Positions 23,010 through 34,509 of a stretch of DNA of 64,000 nucleotides are shown here, piece by piece. The stretch comes from Takakia lepidozioides (Eukaryota > Streptophyta > Takakiopsida > Takakiales > Takakiaceae), in contig CM060734.1 of NCBI GenBank assembly GCA_030704615.1, forward strand, positions 7,068,001 through 7,132,000. The letters run 5' to 3'. A program made the translations under genes and the position numbers. How positions within the stretch are numbered: position 1 is the first letter of the stretch; the number at the start of each line of letters is the position of its first letter. The notes beneath the pieces were generated by a model. The model ran no database searches and was not told where the DNA came from. It saw only the letters and a list, made by a program, of their open reading frames with translations.

Positions 23010-24394
23010 CTGCGTTGCTCAGCCAGAGCCAAGCTGATAATCCAGGCCAAGCAATTGAGATCCATTGCTTGCCCCAACACTTGACGATGTGATGCCTCAG
23101 AAAGAGACGACACCGCCGTGGTACCAGTGGTAAAACCCATTGCCCGCTCACGCTCGTCAGCATTAGGCTCCACTAACTACTGCAACTGAGCATCCCACAG
23201 GAGGCCAGGTCCACTATCCCGGAAAGCATGCGATCCTGGGTAGCTGAGTAGTGTAGGTAATGCTGCTCGTGGTTGACCCACCTTGTTGACCACTGCCAAA
23301 GGCGAACGGTCATCGTGTCTCACACGCTGAGACTGCCTCCCTGTGTCCAGAATGCTATCCACTGTGAGATGTGTTGGCCGCTGCACCCCATCAAATGCAC
23401 GCTAGAGCAGTGCGGGTGGCATCAAGTTAGTCCACCATAGCCGTGGACGATGAGCCCGTGACCCCACTGTAGGTGCATCTAGCAACACTGCTGATCCAAG
23501 CCATGACCGGACTTGATGCACACTGGCCATCACCTTGGCCCGAGAATCGCCCATCAGTGGCACATTCTCCAAGATGTATGATGGAGATATAGCTTGATGA
23601 AGCTGCAAGTGGCGCAAAACCCGCACCATCTCCCAAAACAGACCCGACCTCGAGTCTCGCAATCCATTGTCATGCCCGGCTGATGAATGCCCTTGGCAGG
23701 GCCAATCTGCCACTACCAGATCAATGGAGCCAACCCGCTCCAAATCCTGCGCCCCCAACAACGAAATGTCTGCTGGCAAGGCCTGCTAATATCCACGAAT
23801 TGCAGGCACCGACAACAACTCAGGGTACCGCTGCACCAACTGAGCAACATGGCGAAGTGAAACGCGTCGTGTAGTCTCATCCCTCTCCACATACAGGTAA
23901 CGCCAAACTCGTACACCTGCCTGTAACACCGCAGCCAATCCGGTGCTGATCCCGCCAAACAAGTCTAGAAGACAAATGCCTTCATCCGGATACTGCCACA
24001 CAATAGGTGTGGTATCCAATGGAGACAACCGAGGTGGTCCTAGTGTAATCCCCGCACTCTCCTCCTCTCCTGACGGTACAAAAGCCTTCACCCAGGCTTG
24101 TTGCACCCGTCGATCAGCATCCCGCTGCAAATCCTTGCTCGTGCCCCACAATGGAGTCTGAGCAACCATGATAGGCAACTCCGCCATACCATACATGTCA
24201 TCCTGCTCTCCCGGAGGTGGCACATCCTCTGAATGAGCGTTGCCCTCAAGCAACTTTCTAGGCCAACTCACTGCCGCTGTGAATGCTGCTAGTGTCGGCA
24301 TCTTGCCTCACTGAGCAGCCACAACTCCTCCTATGAATGTCACAGGGAGCTGCATATGCCGGCCCTCCCCTGACTGCCATGCAGGCCTATAAGC
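23010..24394 (-). pseudogene. Cytosine-5 DNA methyltransferase domain in G2 polyprotein
   Basis: The motifs run in the standard, non-permuted order: motif I LLDLFGGISTGLAAVLQAGV (about 23915-23971), motif IV VVADWPCQGHSSAG with the catalytic Pro-Cys near 23701, motif VI ILENVPLMG, motif VIII HRPRLWWTN, motif IX-type ERERAMGF, and motif X RQVLGQAMDLNCLAWIISL. Length (about 400 residues) and the GLFWEMVRVL...ENV..MG block are most like DNMT3. The order differs from plant DRM enzymes, which are permuted. The domain sits upstream of RT in the same frame. Such enzymes transfer a methyl group to C5 of cytosine; elements of this type in charophytes are proposed to methylate their own DNA. Three in-frame TAGs break this copy, but no motif residue is lost. 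Confidence 0.88.
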
Positions 24395-25345
24395 CCGTCA
24401 GATGAAGTCGTCTCGGAGGAGAGGCCGACACCTGGCCGACAGAGAACATCCCTCGGATGGAAAAACGGCGCCGAATCTCCAATGAGGCCGTTCGGATGAA
24501 GTTGTCTCGGGGGTAGAGGCCGACACCTCGCCTATAGAGAATATCCCCCGGATGGCAAAACGACGCCGAATTTCCATCCGAGGCCGTTCGGATGAAGTTG
24601 TCTCAGGGGGAGAGGCCGACACCTGGCCGACAGAGAACATCCCACGGATGGAAAAATGGTGCCGAATTTCCATACGAGGCCCGTCGGATGAAGTCGTCTC
24701 GGGGGGAGAGGCCGACACCTGGCCGACAGAGAATATCCATCGGATGGAAAAACGGCGCCGAATTTCCATCCGAGGCCGTTCGGATGAAGTCGTCTTGTGG
24801 GGAGAGGACGACACCTGCCCGACAGAGAACATCCCTCGGATGGAAAAACGGCGTCGAATTTCCATACGAGGCCCGTCGGATGAAGTCGTCTCGGGGGGAG
24901 AGGCCGACACCTGGCCGACAGAGAATATCCCTCGGATGGAAAAACGGCGCCGAATTTCCATCCGAGGCCGTTCGGATGAAGTCGTCTCGTGGGGAGAGGA
25001 CGACACCTGCCCGACAGAGAACTTCCCTCGGATGGAAAAACGGCGCCAAATTTCCATCTGAGGCCGTTCGGATGGAGTCGTCTCGGGGGGAGAGGCCGAC
25101 ACCTGGCCGACAGAGAACATCCCCCGGATGGAAAAACGACGCCGAATTTCAGGACGAGGCCCGTCGGATGAAGTCGTCTCGGGGGGAGAGGCCGACATCT
25201 AGCCAACAGAGAACATCCCTCAAATGGAAAAACGGCGCCGTATTTCCATCCAAGGCCGCACGGATGGAGTCGTCTCGGGGGAGTGGCCGAAAGAGATCAT
25301 CTGCACGATGGAAAAACGGCGCCGAATATCCATCAACAGATGCCC
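24395..25345 (+). repeat. 96-base satellite array, about ten units
   Basis: Units begin GATGAAGTCGTCTCGGGGGG and recur about every 96-97 bases (24401, 24494, 24590, 24687, 24784, 24880, 24976, 25073, 25166, 25263). Each holds GAGAGGCCGACACCTGGCC and a palindrome of form GGATGGAAAAACGGCGCCGAATTTCC-like arms around GGCGCC. Because 96 is a multiple of three, long repetitive ORFs exist on both strands. I reject these as genes. The two units at 14460 are the same repeat in the other orientation. Confidence 0.92.
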
Positions 25346-25439
25346 GTATCGACCCTTCATCAACAATTTTGATTCGTTTTTCGCGTTTTTTTGTCTAATC
25401 AGTCACTCAACTTAGAGTTTTTTGCCTGCGGTCCACTTT

Positions 25440-25670
25440 TTGGCATGTTATGCCCACCAATGTCGTCTGGTAGAGACAAATTCGGTGCCGGATTTCCATC
25501 CATGAGGTGGACTGATTTACTTGCAGGATGGAAATTCGGCGCCGGTTTTCCATCCGGCTGCTTCTGGATGAGAACGTCTCGGGCGGAGGAAGGGCCACGG
25601 TGCGTCCCACTTCATCCGCTGAATGGAAATTCGGCGTCGTTTTTTTCCATCCAGCGGGCTGTTGATGAAG
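25440..25670. repeat. Isolated GGCGCC palindromes
   Basis: Three palindromes of the GGAAATTCGGC type lie at about 25477, 25525 and 25621, with loosely related sequence between them. They continue the satellite at 24.4-25.3 kb in degenerate form and end shortly before the ParB-family first exon at 25905. Confidence 0.7.
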
Positions 25671-25904
25671 TCTCGGGGGGAGGGTGGGCCAGGTGGCGCC
25701 TGTGGGCGACCTCCATACCTACATTTAATGGCGCAGTTGCGCATTAAATGTCCTCCGCCGTCTGTTTTGAACCGGACGTTCCACATGGATATCGCGCTTG
25801 CTTCCCGGATACGCCTTCGACACCTGATGTGACGGGTGGATGAAGTTCCATTCGAGGCATGTACGCACGCATTCTGCGGGAGATTTTTTCTTTTACTTGG
25901 ACGT

Positions 25905-26075
25905 ATGCCGCGTGGAGAAGGGCGTGGCTCTCTTGAGAGAAACCCCACATCCAGACCGCGTCGCAAACTGAAGCCTTTGTACTACGGGCGGCAATGCGGT
26001 AATGCCGACCAGCCGAACGGCGACAAAGCGGCAACGCGCCTTCTGTACAGGTACATACGCGTTGCCTTTCTTTGA
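25905..26075 (+). pseudogene. Orphan first exon of the ParB-family gene
   Basis: The frame from ATG 25905 gives MPRGEGRGSLERNPTSRPRR then KLKPLYYGRQ. The frame at 28854 is close to it (MPPEGRGSPERDPTSKPRR, LYFGRR), as are those at 45319 (LRKLYFGRRP) and 6464 (RRRTLYFTSK), all N-termini of the ParB-family. About 180 bases upstream are also shared with the 28.7-kb copy (GCATTAAATGTCC...CCGCCGTC). The rest of the gene is missing; a palindrome array begins near 26150. Confidence 0.6.
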
Positions 26076-26154
26076 TCCATGGCCATTGTAGTCCCTACAT
26101 TTCCAGGATGTAAGTTGCCTTATGTGGCGCATGAAAATTAGTTGTGAAGCCCCT

Positions 26155-26955
26155 AGAAAAATGGCGCCGAATTTCCTGTTTCCAGCCATGGGGCGGATGG
26201 CTAAGCCCCGGGGGTGGCTGGAACAGTTTGGAAATTCGGCGCCATTTTTCCAGTTCCGGGCCTAGTCAGTTCTGGGACTTAGCCATTTTCAGACCCTGTA
26301 CTGGAAAAATGGCGCCATTTTTCCAGTACAGGGTCCGAAAATGGTTGTCCTTGGGGGCCCCAGTCATTTCTGGGACTTAGCCATTTTTGGACCCTGTACT
26401 GGAAAAATGGCGCCATTTTTCCAGTACAAGGTCCAAAAATGGCTAAGTCCCTGGGGCGGATGGCACATATTCTGGAAATTCGGCGCCATTTTTCCAGTTC
26501 CGGGACCAGTCAGTTCTGGGACTTAGCCATTTTCGGACCTTGTACTGGAAAAATGGCGCCATTTTTCCAGTACACGGTCCGAAAATGGCTCTAAGTCCCT
26601 GGGGCGGATGGCACATATTCTGGAAATTCGGCGCCATTTTTCCAGTTCCGGGCCCAGTCAGCCATTTTCGGACCCTGTACTGGAAAAATGGTGCCATTTT
26701 TCCAGTACAGGGTCCGAAAATGGCTAAGTCCCTGGGGCGGATGGCACATATTCTGGAAATTCGGGTCCATTTTTCCAGTTCCGGGCCCAGTCATTTCTGG
26801 GACTTAGCCATTTTTGGACCCTGTAGTGGAAAAATGGCGCCATTTTTCCAGTACAGGGTCCGAAAATGGCTAAGTCCCTGGGGCGGATGGCACATATTCT
26901 GGAAATTCGCGCCATTTTTCCAGTTCCGGGCCTAGTCAGTTCTGGGACTTAGCCA
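26155..26955. repeat. GGAAAAATGGCGCC palindrome array
   Basis: Pairs of palindromes with arms CTGGAAAAATGGC or CTGGAAATTCGGC around a GGCGCC core alternate with GGGACTTAGCCATTTT and GGGGCGGATGGCACATATT. The larger repeat is about 110-120 bases or twice that. The array ends exactly where the G3 LTR at 26961 begins. Apparent ORFs on both strands are repeat products. Confidence 0.9.
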
Positions 26956-26960
26956 TTTTC

Positions 26961-27685
26961 TGTCGCGGCCCTTTGCCTTGAGGGCAGGGGGTCGGGACAC
27001 AAGAGGGGCTGCCCCTGTGGTGGGGGCAGTGACAGCGATAGGTATGGGGGGCTGAAGCACCCTTGAGTGCCCAAGGCACTCAAGGAGGCGGAGGCGCTCA
27101 CTAGGTGGAGCCCCGCACATCGGGTTGCGGTGGGGGTGGCTCCACAAGGGGTGGTGGTAGCTTAGCGGGACTTAGTGGGGGTGGCATAGGACTCACCCTG
27201 GGGCGGAGACCTCGTGGTGGGAGTCGTGGGGAGTCTTGAGACTCATCACGGTCCATTGGGGCCGTGGTGGGTGGGCCAAGACTCACCGCGACTCATCACC
27301 GGGAGTCGAGGGTGTTCGTGGTGGTTCGCCATAAAATGGCATGGTTGTTTGTGAAACCCCTGCGGACAGCTACAGAAGTATATATAGGGAGTAGTAACCC
27401 CGAGAACGGTGCAAGCCCGTTGGTGACCAAAAACTAGTGAGTAAGCGAGCGAGCCGGAAAGCGACCAAAGAGTGGGGAGCTGTTCCGGACTGCCAACTAC
27501 CAAAGGGAATTCCGCTGGTTCCAAATCGTTGGAAGGTTCTTTGGGAGATCAAAAGGGGACCGTTATGCCCCGGTGAGGAGCCGAAGCTCCAAGTTGGCTC
27601 AGCGGCCAGGTTGGGAGTTAGGCGCGCCCATCAAGCGAGTAACTATGACTTGAGGGGGGAGTTTACCGAAGTGAGGTGCTCGACA
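26961..27685 (+). mobile_element. G3 LTR followed by a primer binding site
   Basis: The 725-base LTR (TGTCGCGGCC...GCTCGACA) is inserted in the palindrome array on its left. A TATATATAGGG lies near 27379. It is a 5' LTR by position, because a primer binding site follows, but the element is cut off about 30 bases later. Confidence 0.88.
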
Positions 27686-27687
27686 CT

Positions 27688-27699
27688 TGGTATCAGAGC
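27688..27699 (+). other. tRNA-iMet primer binding site of G3
   Basis: TGGTATCAGAGC begins two bases after the LTR end. It is complementary to the 3' end of plant initiator methionine tRNA and is the usual primer site of plant LTR elements. The same motif follows the partial LTR at 35841. Confidence 0.85.
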
Positions 27700-27849
27700 T
27701 TAGAGTTTCCGTCCAGGGTGGCGCCGAATTTTCGTCCGGGGCCGTTCCGATTTCCCTCTAGCAGTCGAGGAGTCCATAAAAAACGTGTCTAAAAGTAGAC
27801 TTCAGCCACAAAACTAATAGTTTACTGTGTTTTTTTCTGAAAACCCAAG

Positions 27850-28660
27850 CGGCCACGCTCAAAATTACCTGCAGGATGGTAATTCGGCGCCGAATTTCCA
27901 TCCATCCGGGCTCCGAATTACCTGCATGACGGAAATTCGGCGCTTGAAATTACCTGCAGGATGGAAATTCGGCGCCGAATTTCCATCCTGCGGCGCTCCG
28001 AATTACCTGCATGACGAAAATTTTGCGCGCGGCCCTACCTGGCGGATGGAAATCCGGCGCCGAATTTCCATCCATCCGCGCGCAAAATTACCTGCGTGAC
28101 GGAAATTTCGCGCGCCGCCCTACCTAGCAGATGGATGGAAATCCGGCGCCGGATTTCCATCCATCCGCGCGCAGAATTACCTGCGTGACGGAAATTTCGC
28201 GTGCCGCCCTACCTGGCGGATGGAAATCTGGCGCCGGATTTCCATCCATCCGGCTCCGAATTACCAGCATGACGAAAATTTGACGCGCCGCCCTACTTGG
28301 CGGATGGAAATCCGGCGCCGGATTTCCATCCATCCGCTCGCAGAATTACTTGCGTGACAGAAATTTCGCACGCCGCCCTACTTAGCGGATGGAAATCCGG
28401 CGCCGGATTTCCATCCATCCGCGCGCAGAATTACCTGCGTGACGGAAATTTCGCGCGCCGCCCTACCTAGCGGATGGAAATCCGGCGCCGGATTTCCGTC
28501 CATCCGGCTCCGAATTACCTGCGTGACGGAAATTTCGCGCGCCGCCCTACCTGGCGGATGGAAATCCGGCGCCGGATTTCCATCCTGCCGCGCTCCGAAT
28601 TACCTCTACGTTGGAAATTCGGGGCCGAGTTGCGTCACATTTCATCCGACAGGGAGGGCT
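27850..28660. repeat. Palindromic satellite, about 85-base period
   Basis: Units contain a palindrome GGATGGAAATCCGGC with mirrored right arm, then CATCCGCGCGCAGAATTACC, then TGCGTGACGGAAATTTCGCG and CGCCGCCCTACCTGGCG. CCTACCT(G/A)GCGG recurs at about 28033, 28119, 28208, 28291, 28376, 28461 and 28547. The array lies just upstream of the ParB-family gene copy at 28854. Confidence 0.9.
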
Positions 28661-28853
28661 TCATCCGACATTTAATTGTGTAGTTGGGCATTAAATGTCC
28701 ACCGCCGTCCGTTTTGATTCGGGCTGGCTATACAGGGATTCCGCGGTTGCTTCCTCGATACGCACCCTAAATCTGATGCTAAACTTGGATTAACTTCTAT
28801 TCGAGGCATGTACCCCAAAAAACTGAGATCTTTTTTCTTTTTGGCTGGGACTT

Positions 28854-30885
28854 ATGCCGCCTGAAGGGCGTGGCTCTCCTGAGAGAGACCCCACATCCAA
28901 ACCGCGGCGCAAGTTGAGAGCTTTGTACTTTGGACGACGGCCAATCTCTCCAGCAGGAGATTCCAGTGTCTTGCTCACAACCCGCGCCAACTGAAGCCGA
29001 GTACTCTCAGGCAAGCCACTTCTGCTTTCGCTTTTGCTTTCGCTTTGTTGTTTCGCATCTTCATCCTGGCATCGCTAGAAGCGTATGGTTGCATCGCAAA
29101 AGCAGGAGCTGTTGCGAAGAATGATCAAGGTGTGAGTGGTTAAAGATTAAGGAAATCCATGCTGAGCTGAGAAGAATGTATGAGCAGATGAAGTGCCTTC
29201 AAAACATTTCACCCTGTTTTCCCGTCTTATGGAATTCCTGATCATTTGTTCATCGTGTTTCATATTACCGGTTGAGTGAACCTTACATAGTTTGCAATGC
29301 GTGTGCAAAACCGACAGCTCTGGAGAAGGCTGCTTGTGCATGTCATTCTTAGGCATTGGTTGGATTTGTTTTCATTGTTGTTCCATGGCACTCCATACTT
29401 CCTAAACTTGTTTTGTTTTCATTGTTGTTCCACGATTGTTGCTATGGTGGTTGCGCTGCTCGTTGCGATGCTGGTTTTGGCACCGATGTTGGTTCTCACG
29501 ATTTTTGGGAATGACAGAGTGACGACGAGCCCGACACGCTGGTGGTATCATCGACAGCTCCAACTCATCGCATGTTTGAATCGCCTAACTTGGGGCGAGA
29601 GGGCAAACTTAAACCTTTTCTTGGTGGACGGGAGGACCTGCAGCGAGAGTACGATAGAATAGGCATTGGGGAGGTTGGTACAGGCGGCATGGCAGGTGAA
29701 GGGCGTGAGGACGTGAGGACAGCAGATCTGGCAATGGAGGTTGTTGATGCACATGCAGTAGGGCCCGCCCACGCAAAGAAGAAGAAGAAAGCTAAGCACA
29801 TGCAATCCCCGGCGAGAGAGCCATCACGGGCTGCGGAGGGGGGAGTGAGTAGTGCGCGCGAGGGTGTCAGTTCGCCTCAATCAAAGGTGGTCATCCTGGA
29901 GGGCTCCCCTGCTGCTAGCCCTAGTAAGAAACAGAAAGCCCGTGAGAGGGCAAAAGAGAGGGCAAAAGAATAGGCGAGACAGAATACTAGCCAAGAGGCC
30001 AGGGGTGCCCAAATGACAGATGCCAATGTAAGTGAGGGACGCATAGAGACGGTGGATCCCTCCAAGACACCACAAAGAGGCAGTAACACACCGGTTAGAC
30101 CATCGCGGGCAAGAGCAGCCCCTGCAATTACCCATACGGTGGAGAGTGGAGGAGAGGAAAGAACACCAGAAAGAGCACGGATTGTGCCAGTTCGAGGTGA
30201 AGCCGGGGAGAGGGCAGTACAGACGGGGAGAGTGCTCGAGGTGGTTTCGCCGGTGGCTGACCATGTTGAGGAGGACGACAGGGAGCTTTCTGACCAGGAT
30301 GACATCCTCCCGGACATCCCCAGGCCCCAAACCCGCAGCATACAGGCTGGATTTGGCGGTCCTGGTGGGTTGCCGGAGAACCCCTCTGCAGCAGACGTCA
30401 TGTCGGAGGCGGATATGAAGTTGGCCGCTGCCAAGATGTTGGAGGCAACCCACAACATTGGCAGGGTGCTGGGGGGCATGGTGTACCCAGCCAAGCTTCG
30501 GATTCCCCTTTGCCGCTTGGTGTCATTGCAGGTGGTGAGACCTGCCCTCCCAGGCGATATCGACAAGCTGAAATTCTCTTTCCGGGATGGATATTGAATG
30601 GGGTCTGCCGCGTTTTACGTTTCCATTGAGAACGACCACGGAGCTTCCCATGCCCACACTTCCGATGAGGTGGACAAATGGGGTCCCCATTGGCAAAGGC
30701 GAAATGAGGAGTTCGAGAGAACGATTGCTACTGATCCTCTTTTCCAGCACTTGTCCGGTAAGATGTTTTACGTGTGGGACGGCAATCATCACCTCCTGGC
30801 ATGGATGGAGCACATAGCCGAAGCCCACCCCAACGACCTCGATTGGCATTTCGTCGTGGAGTGTGTTGCGCTGAAGGTTGAGTCC
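28854..30885 (+). pseudogene. ParB-family gene, copy 2, fused to G3 copy B
   Basis: The first exon starts at ATG 28854 (MPPEGRGSPERDPTS, LYFGRRP). After a gap without coding sense, a frame from about 29542 to 30885 has a basic/acidic linker (AKKKKKAKH, KKQKARERAKERAKE) and the ParB-N-like domain: RIPLCRLVSLQVVRPALPGD, SAAFYVSIEN and KMFYVWDGNHHLLAWMEHI. Stops at 29971 (TAG) and 30595 (TGA) are in frame. At 30886 the frame passes directly into RNase H of the G3 element. The methyltransferase half is absent. Nothing suggests this chimera is used. Confidence 0.65.
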
Positions 30886-32475
30886 CCAAAACAACTTAGG
30901 TGGCAAGATACTTTGGCGGTGTTCGACGTGGATATCCAGTACAAACCGGGACGGGACAATGTGGTGGCCGATGCTTTAAGTAGAAAGTAGCAGCTCATGT
31001 TGGTGTACAGGGGCGAGACGGCGCTCCAAAGGAAGATCCGGAAGGCTTGCCGAAAGGATGAGCTGGCGAAGTCCGTGATGCAAGACTTGAGGATGGGGGT
31101 TAAATCGCAGTTCCACTCGCAAAATGGACTGCTCCGGTATAAGCAAAAGCGTCTCTACGTGCCAAAGGGAGGGATCAGAGATAGCCTCTTGAGAGAATGC
31201 CATGATAGCCCGCTTGCGGGCCACGGCGGAGCCAAGCGCATTGCGGCACTCTTGAAGAAAGAGTATTTCTGGCCCAAACTGAGGGAGGAGGCAGAGGAGT
31301 ATGTCAAGACATGCAACACATGCCAACAAAACCGGAGCAAGTACAAAAAGCAAGCGGGGCTGTTACAACCCTTGCCGATTCCAGAGGGGACTTGGGAAAG
31401 CGTCTCGATGGATTTCATGACTGTTATGCCACTGTCAAAATGATTCGATGCAATCATGGTGGTGGTGGATAGGTTCAGTAAAATGGGCCATTTCATCCCC
31501 ACCAAGGAGACGGCAACGGCGCAGGAAACATGGCGACTTTACTTCGCCCACGTCTTAAAGCATCATGGAGTCCCGAAGGATATTGTCTCGGACCGCGATC
31601 CAAAGTTTACGAGTAAATTTTGGAGGGCACTTTGGAAGAAGATAGGGACGAGGCTGAAGATGAGCACCGCCTTCCGACCTACGACCGACGGCCAAACAGA
31701 AAGAGTGAATTCCGTAGTGAAGCAGATCTTGCGGAATTACGTGTCGGCAGACCAAACAAACTGGGTGGAACACTTAGACGCAACAGAGTTCTGTTATAAT
31801 AACACAGAACACTCCGCAACGGGAGTTTCCCCTTTCGTATTGGTCTATGGAAAAGCACCTCTGGTGCCGACAAGTTGGGCCGCCCAGGACGTTGAGGAAC
31901 CGGCAGTAGCGGCGGTACTGGAAGAACGCGAGCGATTGTTGAAGCTTGCAAAGTACAACATTGCCAAAGCTAGGAAACGGTATGAAAGGTAGGCGAATCG
32001 GAAGCGGAGGGAAGTGAAGTTTGAGGCAGGCACGGAGGTCTGGTTGAACATCAAGAATTTCCGACTACCTCCGGAAGTGAGTCCAAAGTTCGTACCTCCG
32101 TATGCCAGACCCTTTCGCATCCGGAAGGTTATGAATGAGGATGTTTATGAATTGGAGTTGCCGGCAAACAGCAAGGTGCATCCAGTATTCCACGTCTCCC
32201 TTTTGAAGCCTTACTTCAAAGATGAAGCGCGTCCGAATCGGCATCAAGTGTTGCGTCCGCCACCTGTGCTGTTGGATCATGAAAATGAACCTGAGTACGA
32301 GGTGGAGGCAGTACTTAAGTCGAGGAGGTTCAAGAACCGAGAAACGGAGTATCTCGTCAAATAGAAGGGCTATCATCATGTGGAGGCATCTTGGGTGCGT
32401 GCCTCAGAAATGGGAAACGCATCCGAGGCGGTTGCAGTTTTCGAAGGGCGGCGTCAAAAGCGGAAGAAGCGTTGA
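30886..32475 (+). pseudogene. G3 copy B: end of RNase H, integrase, chromodomain
   Basis: It starts at SPKQLRWQDTLAVFDVD, later in RNase H than copy A, and then follows copy A closely through integrase and chromodomain to the TGA at 32473. In-frame stops: TAG 30988 (CAG in A), TGA 31441 (GGA in A), TAG 31990 (CAG in A), TAG 32362 (TGG in A). Copy A's own stop at 16023 is intact CGA here. The zinc region reads AGHGGAKR, the expected form. Confidence 0.85.
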
Positions 32476-32596
32476 TGGGGACATCAACCTTGGAGCGTGG
32501 GGGAGGAAATGCATGCTTAGCCCGGTTTAGCTAGCTTAGGAATCCGATTGCAAAAACTTGTATTGTACAAAAATTTGTTATAAAGGAAATGGGTTC

Positions 32597-33727
32597 TGAT
32601 AGTTGAGATAAGGTCAGGAAAGAAACTTTTATCAACCCTTTAGTGTTTACCTAGCCCATATTTTTGGGTACCACATGTGTACAAAACCAATGGGGTGTAG
32701 GTTTAGGTAATGAATTTTCTGCCATTGGCATGTTCCAAGTTGGCAAGTTGTGACAAACGAAGGTACATCAACACATACATCAAAATGTAGAGTTTTACCT
32801 TTTAGTTTATATATAAGCTCTGGTGACCGGAAGAAGAGGCCAGTGAAAGAACCCTCAATTCCCAAGGTCATAAAGTAACAATCAGGAAAGAATCTTATAT
32901 CAAACTTTTAGTGTTTACCCACCCCTTGTTTTGGGTAAAACATGTGTACAAAACCATAGGGGGCAGGTATTGGGACTTAGGTAATGAAGTCTGGCAGGGG
33001 TTTACCACCTGGTATTCAGACAAAACATCTACCAGCAGCATATCAGAATTGGGTATTTCTTATGGTGCTATAAAGAGCAAAGCCATAACCAGGAGAAACA
33101 TAGAAACATTTGAGCCAAAGAAAAAGAACTCATTCGTATCATAAGGTATCTAAATCTGACATAAGGCATCGGCTACAGGGGGACGGCAAACAAGAGTAAT
33201 GTGCACTGACCGGATCATGTATAAGGTGTACACGTCTACTCCAGCAGGCTGTCTTACCAAGGCCTAGCTCAAAACTTCAGCATTCAGAAGCCCTATAGAT
33301 GTTCTATGCTTATCTCAAGTACCTTCAAGGATGCCTTACTCTCCATGCCCAATTAGCCAACATATTTTTGCTGGAGAAGATCTTACCTTATGAAGGACTT
33401 GCTTGCTCCACACCATGGTCATGGCGGGAGAGGAGGCTGATATCTCATGGCTTTGGCCTTCCCATTGCCTTGGATTCATCACTTCAATCAAGAACATATT
33501 TGATAACCTTTTGTCATGCTCAGACCAAGGTGTTAGTAAATCAAACATAAAACTGAAAACAGAAGGGAGATTGGTTGATAATGTGTACAAGAACCACCAA
33601 GTACACTGGTCTAAATCAGAGAGGGAAGATACTTATGTCTTGTCGAGACATGGACAAAGACCTGACAAGGTCACTGTAAAACTAACGACAAATCAGCCTC
33701 ATAACAAGGCATTATCAACCATTCTTC
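32597..33727. other. 1.13-kb insert in the G3 copy B 3' region
   Basis: Copy A is continuous across this point, so this is an insertion. It contains two imperfect direct copies of about 105 bases (32613-32715 and 32880-32990, sharing TTTAGTGTTTACC and ACATGTGTACAAAACCA). I see no terminal inverted repeat, no clear target duplication and no recognisable protein. It may be a non-autonomous element or filler DNA. Confidence 0.5.
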
Positions 33728-34509
33728 ATGTTGTGCTTCCTATTTTGTTTGGAATGGTGATGCATGGTGTGGTTCGCTAGTGTGTAGAATGCATGCTAGC
33801 TTACAAAAGTGGGAGAGGTAAATTGGGTTAATCGTGTGTTTGCGCAGTGCCGAAATCGGGTTACTCCCATCCAAGGGGCAAGGAAACTTGCGCCTTCTTT
33901 AGGAGTTCACGTGCTAGTGCGCACCTGGCGCGTACGCATACTATAACTGCGCTACCGAGGGGGTTGCTTTGTAGTGCGGGCTAACGCGGAAGCTACGTGC
34001 TTCCGTTCACGTACTATAATCGTGTAGCCTCGGGACGAAGTCGTAGTGCGGCTTCGGCGTGTTCCCGTACCTCAGGCCAGCATTCCAAGGCGGACCCAAT
34101 TGAAGTGATTGGGGCGCGCGGTTGGTTCAAGGTTACCTTCCTAGTCAAAGAGGGTTCGAGGTGAACCCTTGCTCAAGGTGATGCCAAAAGCGGCATCATG
34201 AGCGGTCGCAAGCAATGTTGTTGCAGTAAGACGATTCGATCCTCGGGGAGGATCGTTCCTTGGCCTTGAAGTAGGCCAAGAAGAGTGCACTGGGAGGAGC
34301 TTGAGAGGCTCCACCCTTGGCCGGGACTTGGAGGAAGTCGGCCGAACTAGCTAGTGGAGAGTAGAGTCAAGTGTGGGGTTTGGTTCTTTGCCATGGGACG
34401 CAATGGTACGGAAACAAACTCCTTGATGTGGGACGCCACAACTTCGATGTTCGTTTCCACAAAATGGACAAGCCGATGAGGACATCGACTCCATGTTGGT
34501 AGGGGTGTG
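33728..34509 (+). mobile_element. G3 copy B 3' untranslated region (rest)
   Basis: This resumes the copy A match (TATTTTGTTTGGAATGGTGA onward) up to the LTR. It has a short CGTACGCATACTATAACTG insertion relative to copy A near 33932. No ORF is supported. Confidence 0.7.

Larger units (their letters stand above)
19805..24394 (-). mobile_element. Gypsy element G2: DNMT-RT-RNase H-integrase
   Basis: A single minus-strand frame runs from about 24390 to a TAA at 19805-19807, nearly 1,530 codons, without any frameshift. It is interrupted only by in-frame stops: TGA at about 24308, TAG at 23786, 23402, 23177, 22730, 22436, 20870 and 19952, TGA at 21692 and one TGA near 19898. Domain order is DNMT, linker, RT, RNase H and integrase. 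The 5' end is cut by a satellite at 24395. Gag and protease of the same family lie at 11.97-14.46 kb on the other strand. Confidence 0.8.

Noticed and set aside
24398-25398. Long repetitive ORFs on both strands (up to about 268 codons) in the 96-base array
   Set aside because: The unit length is a multiple of three, so any frame without a stop in one unit stays open through the array. The same sense appears on both strands and there is no start context or domain.
26443-26935. ORFs in the GGAAAAATGGCGCC array
   Set aside because: They are repeat products present on both strands, with no domain.
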